A stretch of DNA of 64,000 bases from Bradyrhizobium sp. sBnM-33 (GTDB lineage Bacteria; Pseudomonadota; Alphaproteobacteria; Rhizobiales; Xanthobacteraceae). A program made the translations under genes and the position numbers. How positions within the stretch are numbered: position 1 is the stretch's first letter; every line of letters begins with the position of its first letter. Where the stretch lies: NCBI RefSeq assembly GCF_032917945.1, contig NZ_CP136624.1:6944001-7008000 (forward strand), in the 5' to 3' direction. Under the pieces are notes generated by a model. It worked only from the letters and a program-made list of their open reading frames with translations, did not search any database and was not told the DNA's origin. Positions 9,884 through 20,004 of this stretch are shown here, in pieces.

Positions 9884-10834
9884 TCAACTGGTGCGGATTT
9901 CCGCCCGCGCCTCCTTCAGGTGCGTGTAGCCGCCGACGACGCCTTCCTTCTGCCAGCGCTCGACCGACATGCGGGCTATGTCATCGAGTGAGGTGAACTC
10001 GACCGCACCGAAATCCCTGAACGTGCGTTCGGGGTCGAGAAGGATAGAAGGCGCATCGTCATGGGCGAGCGGTTTCACCTCCGGCTCCGGATAGTCGTTG
10101 ATCTTCATCGCCCGAACCACGGCGTCGTAGAGCTCCTTGATGGCGACATCCTTGCCCGAGGAGAAATGGTAAGTGCCACGGCCAATCCCGTCGGCGGCCC
10201 TGACGACGATGCGGGCCAGGTCGCCCGCATAGCAGAAATCCCGACGCGCCGGCGTAACGAAGCATTTCTGTCCCTTGGATAGCCGGCCATAGAATATCGG
10301 CAGGGGACCAGACACGTTTCGCGGTCCGATCACATTGGCCAGCCGGAACGTCACCCAATCGACTCCGGAAAACTGCACGTAATTCTCGCCGGCCGTCTTC
10401 GAGATCGCATAGCTCGAATTGACGGGGTTGATCGGATGATCAAGCGGAATCGGGGACTGCAGCGGCTTAGTGCCATAGCAAAGGGCCGTCTGAAAATAGA
10501 CCAGGCGAGACACGCCATGAACCTTGCAGGCCTTGGCAACGTTCGCCGTGCCGACAGCATTCACCAGCGCGTCGGAGCTCCAATCCTCCGGGTCCTTATA
10601 GGAGGCCGCGGTATGAATGACGATCTCAGGCCGAAAATCCGACAACAGCCGATTGATCACCTCGGCGTTCGCAATCGTGTCCTCGACCAGCGTCAGGTTC
10701 TCATGCTTGGTCAGGTTATCGGCTCGGCCGGTCGCATAATTGTCGATCGCAACCACCTTGTCGCCCCGCGACAACAGCATGTCGATGACCGTTGATCCGA
10801 CCTGTCCGGCTCCGCCGGTTACGAAAATCTTCAT
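9884..10834 (-). CDS. NAD-dependent sugar epimerase/dehydratase (SDR), member 3 of 3
   Basis: About 316 residues from ATG 10834 (MKIFVTGGAG, the canonical SDR start; ATG 10843 would add three residues). NAD motif TGGAGQVGS, DNYATG, HTAASYKDP, active site TALCYG and YAISK, then RLANVIGPR. It is a paralogue of the preceding SDR, probably from an old tandem duplication. It follows asnB copy 2 by 36 nt. Two related epimerases side by side could act on two C4 or C2 configurations of the same diacetamido sugar, or form a heteromer; neither is shown by the sequence. Confidence 0.8.
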   Translation of the reverse strand: MKIFVTGGAGQVGSTVIDMLLSRGDKVVAIDNYATGRADNLTKHENLTLVEDTIANAEVINRLLSDFRPEIVIHTAASYKDPEDWSSDALVNAVGTANVAKACKVHGVSRLVYFQTALCYGTKPLQSPIPLDHPINPVNSSYAISKTAGENYVQFSGVDWVTFRLANVIGPRNVSGPLPIFYGRLSKGQKCFVTPARRDFCYAGDLARIVVRAADGIGRGTYHFSSGKDVAIKELYDAVVRAMKINDYPEPEVKPLAHDDAPSILLDPERTFRDFGAVEFTSLDDIARMSVERWQKEGVVGGYTHLKEARAEIRTS

Positions 10835-10870
10835 GCACACCATCCAAACTGAGAAGTTACCAAGTGTCCC

Positions 10871-12787
10871 CTACGCCTTGACCAGGGCGCGAAATTCGGC
10901 TGCTCGATCGTGGAACCTCTGGTGCCAGAGTTCCAGACTGAGAAGTCCCCACGTCTTTCTGGAAAACTGGGACTGCTCGCCGAAATGGGAGAGAACAACA
11001 TCGCTATTGAAGAACGGCCGATGCTTTAACCGTTGCTCGGCAAAGATGTCCAGAGCAAACGCCTTCAGGTCCCCGTCAAACCACTCCTTGAGCGGCACAG
11101 GGAAACCCATTTTGTCCCGGCGCTCGATCAAGGCCCTGGGCAAGGTTCCTTCGTACGCGGTCTTCATCAGGTGCTTCATCTGTCCGCCCATGAACTTCAC
11201 GTCGGCAGGAACGGACGCCAGAAACTCAACGAGAGGATGATCTAGGAGCGGCACACGGCTTTCCAGCCCGTGCGCCATGCTCATGCGATCTTCGACGTGG
11301 AGCAAGGCCGGCAACAAGCACTTGACATCGAAGTGCGTCATCTTGTCGAAATACGCCTCCTTCTTGACATTGTCCTGGTTGTTGAAGATCGCCCGAAACG
11401 ATTCGAAGACCCCGTTCTTGTTCAGCGCGCTCCAATCGACCTCGCCCACCATGTCGGTGGAGCGATCGACCAGGCGGAAATATCTGCGGTCGAGGTCCTC
11501 GAAGAGGCCGTCCCGCCAGAACTCCTTGATCAAGGGCTTGTATTCCCGGAGCAGACCAAGGTTCGGCACGATCGACTCGATGGTCACGACATAGTGGCCG
11601 TTTCGATAGGTGCCGTCGATCGCCGCCTTGATGCATTGTTCGAAGTAGGCGACCAGGTAGCGGGCGTAACCGCCCAACAGTTCATCGCCCCCCTGCCCGC
11701 CCAGAACGACTTTGAGATGCTTCGCCGCGAGCGCGGACACCATGTACTGGGGGAACGAGCCCGGCCCGGCGACCGGGAAGTCCAGATGATAGATCACGTC
11801 GCCTATGTGGTTGCGGAAGTCGTCGGCAGTAATGTCCACCATGTGAAGGGACATATCCGCAAGCTCTGCGACCGCCTTGGCGTAATGGCTTTCATCATAA
11901 CCGGGATATTCGAGGAAACGGCCGTGAAACGCATCGCGGCTGCGATGGTCGAGCTTTGCTGCCAACAGCGCAACTAGGCTCGAATCGAGGCCGCCCGACA
12001 CGTAGCCCCCAACCGGCACGTCTGACCGCATGTGCACGAGCATCGAGTCGGACAGCAGCTCGGCGAAACGACGTTCGAAGTAGCTTGGGCTGTGATCGAA
12101 ATCGACCTCGTATTGAACATCCCAGTACCGCTTCGTCGAAAATGATCCGTTCGCTACGCGGAGAACGTACCCCGGCAGCAGAGTCGATATTTCCTTGAAT
12201 AACGTCTTCTCGCCGATCGTATACTGAAAGGTCATGTATTCGCTCAGCGCGTCGGCATCGGTATCGACGTGGTCCAGAAACGGCAGCAGCGCTTTCGCCT
12301 CGGAGGCAAAATAAAGAACCCCTTTTTGCACCGTGTAGTGGAACGGCTTGATCCCGAACCGGTCGCGCGCCGCAAACAACTTCTTATTTCGCTCGTCCCA
12401 GATCGCGAATGCAAACATACCACGCAGATGGTCGACACAGCCTTCGCCCCAGCGATCATAGGCGGCAAGAATAACCTCGGTGTCCGAGCTAGACCTGAAC
12501 GTCCAGCAATCGGAGAGCTGCTGCCGGAGCTCGATGAAGTTGTATATCTCCCCGTTGTAGGAAATGACCGTGCTATTCGGAGCACGCATCGGCTGCGCCC
12601 CGGCGGGCGTCAGGTCGATGATTGCAAGGCGACGGTGCACCAGGCCAACGCGCTCGCCATCATCGGCCCATGAACCGAATCCATCGGGCCCGCGATGGGC
12701 GATCAGTGTGCCCATTGCATCGAGCGATGCCTGCCCGCGAGCGAGGGGCAGACCAGCCAAGGATACAAAACCAGCGATACCGCACAT
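10871..12787 (-). CDS. asnB: AsnB-type glutamine-dependent amidotransferase (copy 2 of 3)
   Basis: About 638 residues. An upstream in-frame ATG (12820) is rejected because the family needs Cys at position 2: ATG 12787 gives MCGIAGFVSL. The glutaminase domain shows IAHRGPDGFGSW, NGEIYNFIELR and SSDTEVILAAY; the synthetase domain shows SGGLDSSLVALLA (PP-loop) and LGGQGGDELLGGYARY. It resembles AsnB proteins of O-antigen loci that amidate uronic acids. It is the first gene upstream of the SDR block and 52 nt after a glycosyltransferase. It differs clearly from copies 1 and 3, so the three are not recent duplicates. Confidence 0.85.
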   Translation of the reverse strand: MCGIAGFVSLAGLPLARGQASLDAMGTLIAHRGPDGFGSWADDGERVGLVHRRLAIIDLTPAGAQPMRAPNSTVISYNGEIYNFIELRQQLSDCWTFRSSSDTEVILAAYDRWGEGCVDHLRGMFAFAIWDERNKKLFAARDRFGIKPFHYTVQKGVLYFASEAKALLPFLDHVDTDADALSEYMTFQYTIGEKTLFKEISTLLPGYVLRVANGSFSTKRYWDVQYEVDFDHSPSYFERRFAELLSDSMLVHMRSDVPVGGYVSGGLDSSLVALLAAKLDHRSRDAFHGRFLEYPGYDESHYAKAVAELADMSLHMVDITADDFRNHIGDVIYHLDFPVAGPGSFPQYMVSALAAKHLKVVLGGQGGDELLGGYARYLVAYFEQCIKAAIDGTYRNGHYVVTIESIVPNLGLLREYKPLIKEFWRDGLFEDLDRRYFRLVDRSTDMVGEVDWSALNKNGVFESFRAIFNNQDNVKKEAYFDKMTHFDVKCLLPALLHVEDRMSMAHGLESRVPLLDHPLVEFLASVPADVKFMGGQMKHLMKTAYEGTLPRALIERRDKMGFPVPLKEWFDGDLKAFALDIFAEQRLKHRPFFNSDVVLSHFGEQSQFSRKTWGLLSLELWHQRFHDRAAEFRALVKA

Positions 12788-12838
12788 GAAGTTGTCCGAA
12801 TTTAGATAATGTTTGTCCACGCCCGATCAGGGCGCAAC

Positions 12839-14167
12839 TTATCCGCGAATTCTGCGTCCCAGCCTGAGCACCAGCCTGCCCAGCACCACGGCAAACGTAT
12901 GGAGAAAATTCGGGACAAACCTGATCTCCTTCATGTCTTCGATATGATGCTGATGAGTTCGAAGCGTGCTCAGGGTAAACGCTTCACGCAAATCGGCCTC
13001 TTCATCCGGCTGAGCGGACCGCACACCGCCGCGCGCCAAGGCCAGCCCCTTCTTGTCCGCGATGTTTCTAATCTGCGCCAGCATATCGGAGACGACGTGG
13101 CGGTACCGAAACTTCGGATTATCGACCAGCGCCCGATAACAGGCACCGATTCGCGCCTCGTTGGCGCTGTCGTCCTGCATCTGCTCGAAAACTGCGTCTG
13201 CATTCGAGCAATCGGGTTCAACCGGTATGTAATGTTCACCGGGGTTAAGCGCGCCGGCGTATTTTCCGGGAGTTAGGATCTGACATGATCCCGCTATCGC
13301 GGCTTCGAGCAGGCGCGGTCCAACCGCCGAGTAGACCCGATTCATGTCCTGCCCCGGAAAGCAGATTCTCTCCAACTCCTCGAATCTGGCAGACCGATTC
13401 CGCTGTAGTTGGCGCTCAACGCAAGCCCTGATGTCGCCTCTTGGGTCAATCAGCGAACTCCCGCTCTCGCATCCAAGCGTGAACCTGCAATTGCCCAAAA
13501 ACTGCAGCCAAGCGTCGCCGACAAGAACATCACAAGGATGAGTGGAAATGTCCAGCTTCAAGCCGCGACCCGTCATCCCAGAGCGAAAACGGTCGCCGAG
13601 CTCGGACTTCATTCGCCCCAGCCGTCCGAAGTAGACCGGCAGCGCCTTGGCACGATAACCCACGTCTATCTTTCGTTCCCTGAAAGGTACCGAATACCGC
13701 TGCATGATCGCGACGTCAGCGTCATCGACATAGCCCGTCAGCCCTTCGACGATTGCCGCGTGCTTTCCTGCGCGAGGATAGAATTCGTCCCTGTGCTCGT
13801 GACACACCGAATAGATGAGATCGACCTTCCAGTTCGCCAGCCAGTCATCGAGAAGCTCGCTGTGGTCATACTCGTCTTGTGGCAGCGCGATCTTGACCGC
13901 ATTCGACTTGGCTATAAAGGCGTACTCCTCCAAGATACGATCAAGCCGCAGCGACTTCGGCTTCGCCCATCTCCAGGTGAGAAAAGTCGTGTCGAGAATA
14001 ATTGCATCAAAGTTCTGGTTACGCAGCCGCGACGTGACCGGCTGGCGCGCGCTGTGCAGCGTATATTCGTTTTGCGGCGCGTACTTGATCAGGCAGAACG
14101 CATGATTGACCGAAGTGCGCCGCGCAGACGCAAGATCGTCGATCTCGTGGAGGATCAAAATCCGCAT
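12839..14167 (-). CDS. Glycosyltransferase-like protein, CgeB/family-1 type
   Basis: A 442-residue protein of GT-B appearance. It starts with MRILILHEIDD and then IILDTTFLTW. The C-terminal half has IDVGYRAKALPVYFGRLGRMK, FTLGCESGSSLIDPRGDI and RLLEAAIAGSCQIL, the last being the usual donor-site helix region. The same blocks (DVSYRGS, LEFGRLGYEKR, VVLGVESGANLFDF, RHFEAAAAG) occur in the N-terminal half of the 930-residue protein at 15498-18290, so the two share a domain. The intact sugar-locus setting supports a glycosyltransferase role; donor and linkage are unknown. Confidence 0.6.
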   Translation of the reverse strand: MRILILHEIDDLASARRTSVNHAFCLIKYAPQNEYTLHSARQPVTSRLRNQNFDAIILDTTFLTWRWAKPKSLRLDRILEEYAFIAKSNAVKIALPQDEYDHSELLDDWLANWKVDLIYSVCHEHRDEFYPRAGKHAAIVEGLTGYVDDADVAIMQRYSVPFRERKIDVGYRAKALPVYFGRLGRMKSELGDRFRSGMTGRGLKLDISTHPCDVLVGDAWLQFLGNCRFTLGCESGSSLIDPRGDIRACVERQLQRNRSARFEELERICFPGQDMNRVYSAVGPRLLEAAIAGSCQILTPGKYAGALNPGEHYIPVEPDCSNADAVFEQMQDDSANEARIGACYRALVDNPKFRYRHVVSDMLAQIRNIADKKGLALARGGVRSAQPDEEADLREAFTLSTLRTHQHHIEDMKEIRFVPNFLHTFAVVLGRLVLRLGRRIRG

Positions 14168-14208
14168 GAGGTAACGTCAATCGGCTTACGGAATGCGCGG
14201 CGAATAGG

Positions 14209-15153
14209 CTAAATCGCCTCGAACAGATAGCAGCCATCCACACCCGCTCTATGGCCATTTGACACGGGGAGACCAAATTCGTCAAAGTGGAGAGCTGTCA
14301 AGAACTCCCTATTTTCGCGCGGCGTCCTTTGGTTGAGCACCGCGGCATGCCTCTTCGGTAACTGCATCATTTCCCATGCGGCGACCGCGCTGCCATACTC
14401 GACCAATTTAAAACCAAATGGCTCCACTAATGACTGGAAGCTTTCCTTCGAATACGCCCGTGAGATCGGGCAGTCCGGACCATCCGTCGATCGTCGAAAG
14501 GCATCCTCCGGCGAGAGACCCTCGAATTGTCCTTGCTCGATCTGAAGGACAAATGGAACATAGAGGTGAAACCATATGCTGTCGCGGTTGTAGACCATGA
14601 TTCGAGCACGTCCACCCGGCTTCAAAATCCGCCGAAACTCGCGCAGCGCTTTTTCTGGCGCGGCCATATGATGAAGCACACCCGAGGTATGAACTATATC
14701 AAATGCTCCGTCCTCGAAGGGCAGGCTATTCTGCTCTATGTCGATCCGCACAAGCTCGGCCGGAATCTTATGAAGGGCCAGTCTAGCCTCGGCTTCCGAA
14801 AGCGAGCTCGCCGAAACATCAACCCCAACGAGCCGACGCGGCTTCGACATTACTCCGAAACCAACAAGATCGTGCCCCGGCCCACAACCAAAATCCAAGA
14901 TACTGAGATTATCCTCGACGTTGGTCGGCATGAGTTGAGCATACCCGTAGTATTGACCATTCCTCCAATGCAGATATTCCAAGCTGCTCGCCGCATCCGC
15001 AAAACGCTGATGGAGCGTGACGTTGTGCTTGGTCCAGTATTCCTCGACTGAGGTCTCTGCCACATTTTGGCCAGTTAAATCCATGCCTACCCCTCGGGAC
15101 AAAGCCGCCGCACGACGCATAACCCTTTTCAGTTTTAGAACGTACCGAGACAT
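14209..15153 (-). CDS. Class I SAM-dependent methyltransferase
   Basis: A 314-residue methyltransferase. Motif I is ILDFGCGPGHDLVGFG (about 85-100), followed by the acidic loop VGVDVSASSL, motif IV FDIVHTSGVLHHM and the typical LREFRRILKPGGRARIMVYN. The C-terminal part, from WFHLYVPF, is of the kind seen in sugar- or lipid-modifying enzymes. It sits between two glycosyltransferase genes on the same strand. The probable task is methylation of the glycan, for example of a terminal residue, which in ABC-exported O-antigens can set chain length. That role is inferred. Confidence 0.75.
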   Translation of the reverse strand: MSRYVLKLKRVMRRAAALSRGVGMDLTGQNVAETSVEEYWTKHNVTLHQRFADAASSLEYLHWRNGQYYGYAQLMPTNVEDNLSILDFGCGPGHDLVGFGVMSKPRRLVGVDVSASSLSEAEARLALHKIPAELVRIDIEQNSLPFEDGAFDIVHTSGVLHHMAAPEKALREFRRILKPGGRARIMVYNRDSIWFHLYVPFVLQIEQGQFEGLSPEDAFRRSTDGPDCPISRAYSKESFQSLVEPFGFKLVEYGSAVAAWEMMQLPKRHAAVLNQRTPRENREFLTALHFDEFGLPVSNGHRAGVDGCYLFEAI

Positions 15154-15497
15154 CTATTGAACACCGTCATCCATTAGAGAGTAACGCCGAAAGCGCACGC
15201 TCAAGCTCCGAAATTTACAATTCGTCAAGTAGTGAATCCAGCGACCTTTCGCTGTCCATTTATGTATGGACCATGCGCTCAATCGTAGTATCGCTGCGTG
15301 TTAGAGCCAGCTCCACCGATGCCTGCGCAAGGTCCTCGGTATTCGTCGCGATTCAAACAGGTCGAGCCCATCTGCGATACACTCGATAAGGACGCCGGCA
15401 TCCCCGACGCCAGCCCATCGAGCCAAGGAAACAATTTCCTCCGCGCCGTAGATACCAAGACCGCCAACCTCTGGGCGCGCTACATCCAGCCTGAACG
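15154..15497 (-). other. Intergenic stretch with a possible gene fragment
   Basis: A 344-nt stretch between the methyltransferase and the 930-residue glycosyltransferase gene, the only sizeable gap in this part of the operon. In one minus frame (about 15510 to 15301) there is protein-like text (GGLGIYGAEEIVSLARWAG, then ECIADGLDLFESR) ending in a stop at 15301. It overlaps the end of the glycosyltransferase gene and has no plausible start of its own, so it may be the tail of a lost gene. No terminator with a T-run is obvious. Confidence 0.3.
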
Positions 15498-18290
15498 CTA
15501 GAGAACGCGCTGTAACCAAGCGGATAGCCCATACCGCATAGAGGATGGCAGCGAATGCCACACTTTGCGAGCTGCGCGATTAGATCTCAATCGTGATAGC
15601 ACGAAGCGCGGATCATGGCGCTTTGTCAGCACTGGCGTCCCGGAGGGCGCGAGTGATGTTGCGTGCGCTCCGAACAGCGCCGGCGAAACAGCTACGACGG
15701 CACCATGCCGCTTCCTTCGCTCTTGTGCGCTCGCTATCCAGTCAAGATCGACATAACTCGTTCGCCGCATACGGGATTCGACGCTGTGCTCCACTTTCTG
15801 GAGAACAGGCGAAATCATGTTCTCCCAGTGATATGTCTTCTCAAAAAACTGTCGCGCCCGCCTGCCTAGCTCGATCAATGCCGAGCGATCTTCGCTTAGC
15901 TCATCGATTACGGCGGCGAAATTTACGGGATCCGAGATATCGACCACTCGACCAATCCCCTCTCGGCGCACGATGCCCGCGACATATTCCGTTCGGCTCG
16001 ACAAGATTGGTAAGCCGGCCGCCGCATATTGCGAGAGCTTGTTGGGGCAACAATACCGATATACATAGTACGCCGGATTGTATGGGATGAGACCAACGTC
16101 CGCCTCAGCAGCTGTCCGTATCAATTCGCTCTCCGGCACGGCCGGCGGAAAGCTAACACGGTCCTCACCGAGTCCGAGCGATCGCGCCAATTTGATTAGC
16201 TTGTGCCGATAAGGATTGTCACGTCCGCGCAAGATCAGCTTAGCGGCGGACTTCACGTGCACGAAGGCGTGCAACGTCTCCTCGATGCCTCGGCCTTCTG
16301 CAAACCCTCCGAGGAACGCGATCTTGAGCAGACCTTGGGTGGCGCGCCTCGCATACGCGTTCTCGAGATCAAGCCCCTCACTCTCGCACAATCTCGCACA
16401 GTTCGGTAAGGTTAAGAACTCGCATTGATACTCGGCCGTCATGATGTCGGCGAACTGCGGAGATACCGTGACGCGTAAATTGGCAAGCTGGCTGAGTTGC
16501 CGTTCCAGGCCAATCCAGAACTCGATCTCCCAAAACTGGAAGTCGGTGTATGAGTATGGCCAATACTCATGTGCGTCAAAGATGCAAAAGCTTCCCACAT
16601 CGCCTGCAACAACGGTGGCCGCCGGCAACGTCTCAAGGTCGGCCGCCACGATAAGATCAGGCGGCCCCATCTTTTGCATGGCTTCCAACAAAGCGGAGTT
16701 CGTATTCACAAAATACGCGCATAACTCGCGGAACCTGGAAGTGTCGCCGTAGGCGCCAATTCGATCCGCCAAGATCTTTTCGGGCAGGGAAGCATAACCT
16801 GCGAGCGTGGCGAGCATGCCGCGAGCTATCGATGGCGATGCACGAAGCTGCGCCAATGATGGTAGCCACGCCGCATCGTGCTTAGTACGCTCGACGCGGA
16901 CAATGGTCATGCCCTCGCTGTTGACCTCGCGATACGGGCCGTCCCCGACCTCGCCAAAATTATAAGTGCCTATTACATAGACCTCATGGGTTTTCATCAG
17001 ACTTGTGGCAACCCATGTTATGCGCGGGTCTAGCACCGGGTCATGAGCGGCGAGAACATAGGCTACAGGACGCGTCGCGGAATCGGAATTGCGCGAGCGC
17101 TGTCGAAATGAAGATAACCCCTTCGCCAGAGCTCGACGCTCGATGGCGGAATCGGCTTCGGCAACAAAACCTTCATACCAGTTGGTTGGCTTGAGAATGA
17201 CTTCCTCGAAGGTTCGCTCCACCATTCGCGCCTGCAGCGCATCGTCTCGAAGGAAGTCGATCGCTTCAGCGAGGTTTCCGAGATCACGCCTCAGCGGCAT
17301 GAAGTGCTCATTGGCGTGGAATATGTCCGAATACAAGCCTTCATACAGTAGTTGCGCTGCGCCGGCGGCTGCTGCCTCGAAGTGCCTCGGGGATATCTGA
17401 GCGTAGTTCACGTTTCCTTCGAAGGCATGCAAGAATTCGCGGTGCGCGGCCAAATAGTAGCTTTCGGAGGCGCGATCCTGCCCAGAAGTCCTCGCTTCGT
17501 ACCCACGACACCATTCAGCGACCTCACCGGTGAAATCAAAGAGGTTCGCACCGGACTCCACGCCAAGCACAACGCGCGAGCGTGATAGAAATTTACTCCA
17601 TTCGGATCCAACTATTCGATCTTCCCACCGGCTAGATATATCGGCGCGAAGTCCGCGGTCGCCCAAGGCTCTTGCGACATCATAGCCGATGCCCCGCTTC
17701 TCGTAACCGAGCCGACCAAATTCGAGCGGTTGGATCGAACCGCGGTAACTCACGTCGATGTCCCGCCGCTCTCGGCTATACCCTTCTCGCATTGCTGGCG
17801 AAACGTATCCCGTCAGCATCTGGATAAGCTCGCAGTCGCCAATTATCGCACGCGGATAAACTTTCTCCTGTTCGGCCGGCGGAAGGCACGTGAGTACGAT
17901 ATCGAATCCCTTTTCGCGAATGATGTTTGCAAACGAAGCCGAGTTAACCTGCTCGTCCTGCTTCATAAGCACCTTGACGCCGTCATAATCGGCAAAGCGT
18001 CGCGATAGATGGCGATCAAGGTTTGCAAGATTGTGCGCGAAGTAACTGGCAGTCGGATGGACGACCACAGCGTCATACTCACTGAGCGACAGCGACTCTG
18101 GCAGACTCAGATACGCACCGCCACCGGGCCAAAGATTGAGAACGATCACCTCATGTCGACTGTGTAACTGCCAAGCGTAGATACTCTCCACAACGGTGCT
18201 CAGTCCGTTGGGATCGAAAAACGCAATTAGCAAGATTCGCCCGCTCTTCCTGCCGAACGGTCGCTCGCCAGGGATTGGAATCAGTCGCAC
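15498..18290 (-). CDS. Large two-domain glycosyltransferase (CgeB-like + GT4)
   Basis: A 930-residue protein starting at GTG 18290, with AAGAGG two bases upstream as ribosome-binding site. Residues about 1-385 form a CgeB-like domain also found in the 442-residue neighbour (DVSYRGSIQPLEFGRLG, VVLGVESGANLF, RHFEAAAAGAAQLLYEG). From about residue 405 a second, complete glycosyltransferase begins (RPVAYVLAAHDPVLDPRI), with IAFLGGFAEGRGIEE, a phosphate-site region and YYVYRYCCPNKLSQYAAAG near 770-790, a GT4-type donor site. Two tandem GT units in one chain suggest a bifunctional polymerising or chain-extending enzyme, as in other ABC-dependent O-antigen systems. Linkages are not known. Confidence 0.7.
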   Translation of the reverse strand: MRLIPIPGERPFGRKSGRILLIAFFDPNGLSTVVESIYAWQLHSRHEVIVLNLWPGGGAYLSLPESLSLSEYDAVVVHPTASYFAHNLANLDRHLSRRFADYDGVKVLMKQDEQVNSASFANIIREKGFDIVLTCLPPAEQEKVYPRAIIGDCELIQMLTGYVSPAMREGYSRERRDIDVSYRGSIQPLEFGRLGYEKRGIGYDVARALGDRGLRADISSRWEDRIVGSEWSKFLSRSRVVLGVESGANLFDFTGEVAEWCRGYEARTSGQDRASESYYLAAHREFLHAFEGNVNYAQISPRHFEAAAAGAAQLLYEGLYSDIFHANEHFMPLRRDLGNLAEAIDFLRDDALQARMVERTFEEVILKPTNWYEGFVAEADSAIERRALAKGLSSFRQRSRNSDSATRPVAYVLAAHDPVLDPRITWVATSLMKTHEVYVIGTYNFGEVGDGPYREVNSEGMTIVRVERTKHDAAWLPSLAQLRASPSIARGMLATLAGYASLPEKILADRIGAYGDTSRFRELCAYFVNTNSALLEAMQKMGPPDLIVAADLETLPAATVVAGDVGSFCIFDAHEYWPYSYTDFQFWEIEFWIGLERQLSQLANLRVTVSPQFADIMTAEYQCEFLTLPNCARLCESEGLDLENAYARRATQGLLKIAFLGGFAEGRGIEETLHAFVHVKSAAKLILRGRDNPYRHKLIKLARSLGLGEDRVSFPPAVPESELIRTAAEADVGLIPYNPAYYVYRYCCPNKLSQYAAAGLPILSSRTEYVAGIVRREGIGRVVDISDPVNFAAVIDELSEDRSALIELGRRARQFFEKTYHWENMISPVLQKVEHSVESRMRRTSYVDLDWIASAQERRKRHGAVVAVSPALFGAHATSLAPSGTPVLTKRHDPRFVLSRLRSNRAARKVWHSLPSSMRYGLSAWLQRVL

Positions 18291-18476
18291 TACCTCTTAC
18301 CCCCGTTCCGGAAATTGCTCGCAGATGGAATACAACTATAGATCGTATCTTGCCAGCTATTCTTCTGACGTTTGCAGAAGCTACCCCGTTCCGTACCTAA
18401 GTACGTTTCAACAAGGTGCGCGATAACAAGTCTCGGCGGCGCTATCAATCGTGCTCGCCCCGAATACGCCACCACC

Positions 18477-20003
18477 CTACTCTCCGGATGAACTCGGCAA
18501 CGCAACCGTCTCAAAGTTCCACTCGCAAGAATGAAAAAATGCCGCACTGGCTGCAGCCAAGCTGTTGGGCAGTTCGACGGTGATCTCAAAGCTGCGCGCG
18601 AGAAGATCGTAACGTGGCGCGGCATTGGCACCCTCAATCGTTGTTTCGTGGTGGATCGAGAGACTGATCACATAAATACCAGGACCAAGCTGGTTCGGGT
18701 TCAGCACAAGATCGACGCGCCGCCCATCCCCCACGTTCGCTTGAAATCGATCCGGTGGACTGAAGAAACGGCACATCGGACGCCCCTGTAGATCGTAAAC
18801 GGCAACTCCGTACGTATAGGCGACCTCACCTTCGATCTCGGATTCGAGAAAAATTGTCATTTCAGCCGGCTGTAGCGCTGTAAGCCGATCCGTCAGTCCC
18901 GTCGGCCCGCTGATGCCGAAGCCTACGATTTTGGTTCCCTTTAAGGCGTTCCATCGTGAAATTCCGTCGCGCGTTGTATTATGGAAAGCGCGTCCTTCTT
19001 GATCGGAGACAGCCGCAATATTGGCCTTCCTTTCGTGGGGAAGGAATGTTGGGATTTGAAGTCGTAGGCCCCCAATACTAGGCGCGGTTCTCGGTTCCTC
19101 AGCCTCACCACGAGGCGGATCCGTCGCTTCGAGCGTGGAGCTAGACATTTGTTCGACAGAGAGCGTCTGGGCCATCGGCCGGGGGTCAGTTCCGGATCTC
19201 GAACCCGCGCGTCTACGCGTGGCCAGCGGATCGCCGCTGCCCGGCATTGCACCATAGAGCGCCTCTTCATAGGACTTAACAACTCTCAAGGCATCGCCGG
19301 CAAGTTTAATGCGCCCGCCGTCGAGCCAGATCGCCTCGTCGCAAAGCTCCAACACCTGCTGCATGGAATGCGAGACAAGCAACAGCGTGCAACCGTTTGC
19401 TATGATGCTATCAACGCGCTGCTTGGACTTGGCGAGGAAATAGGCATCGCCTGCGCCCAGCACTTCATCAATGATCAGAATGTCGGGGCGGATCGCTGTT
19501 GCTGTGGCAAACATCAGGCGCGCTTGCATTCCACTGGAGTACGTCTTGAAAGGCTGGTCCAGGAATGGTCCGAGCTCGCAGAACTCGACCACGTCTTCGA
19601 AGGCGTCATCCACTCCGCGACTGGAGAGACCGTTATAGTGCAGCGACGCCTGAATGTTTTCCCGACCAGTATAGTCGGGGTGAAAACCCTGACCCATTGT
19701 CATCAGCGCCTGTACCGTACCGCCCACCTTCACGCGACCGGCTGACGGCCGGAAATTACCGGAGATCAACTTCAGCAGGGTGGTTTTGCCTGCTCCGTTC
19801 CGTCCGATGAGGCCCATGCGGCGGCCGCGCTCAAGCTGGAATGAGACGTCATCGAGCGCGAGGAACTCCTGCTGCTCCTTCTTGCCGGAGACGAAGCGTG
19901 AGAGGCCGAATGCGTCCAAAAGCTTCTCGCGAGCGCCTCCGCCAAGGCGATAACGCTTGGTCACAGCATCGAAGACAATAGCGGGACCTTCGTTAATGCT
20001 CAT
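18477..20003 (-). CDS. wzt: O-antigen ABC exporter, ATP-binding subunit with carbohydrate-binding tail (Wzt)
   Basis: About 508 residues from ATG 20003 (ATG 20012 is possible). The ATPase domain has Walker A GLIGRNGAGKTTLLK, the Q-loop region MGQGFHP, signature YSSGMQARL and Walker B ILIIDEVLGAGDA, then H-loop LLVSHS. Beyond about residue 270 it continues through a linker into a C-terminal domain of roughly 150 residues with FQANVGDGRRVDLVL and LGPGIYVISLSIHHE, matching the beta-sandwich Wzt C-terminal domain that recognises the finished glycan. That tail makes transport glycan-specific. The stop of wzm (20007-20005) lies one base from this start, so the pair is coupled. Confidence 0.9.
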   Translation of the reverse strand: MSINEGPAIVFDAVTKRYRLGGGAREKLLDAFGLSRFVSGKKEQQEFLALDDVSFQLERGRRMGLIGRNGAGKTTLLKLISGNFRPSAGRVKVGGTVQALMTMGQGFHPDYTGRENIQASLHYNGLSSRGVDDAFEDVVEFCELGPFLDQPFKTYSSGMQARLMFATATAIRPDILIIDEVLGAGDAYFLAKSKQRVDSIIANGCTLLLVSHSMQQVLELCDEAIWLDGGRIKLAGDALRVVKSYEEALYGAMPGSGDPLATRRRAGSRSGTDPRPMAQTLSVEQMSSSTLEATDPPRGEAEEPRTAPSIGGLRLQIPTFLPHERKANIAAVSDQEGRAFHNTTRDGISRWNALKGTKIVGFGISGPTGLTDRLTALQPAEMTIFLESEIEGEVAYTYGVAVYDLQGRPMCRFFSPPDRFQANVGDGRRVDLVLNPNQLGPGIYVISLSIHHETTIEGANAAPRYDLLARSFEITVELPNSLAAASAAFFHSCEWNFETVALPSSSGE

Positions 20004-20004
20004 G

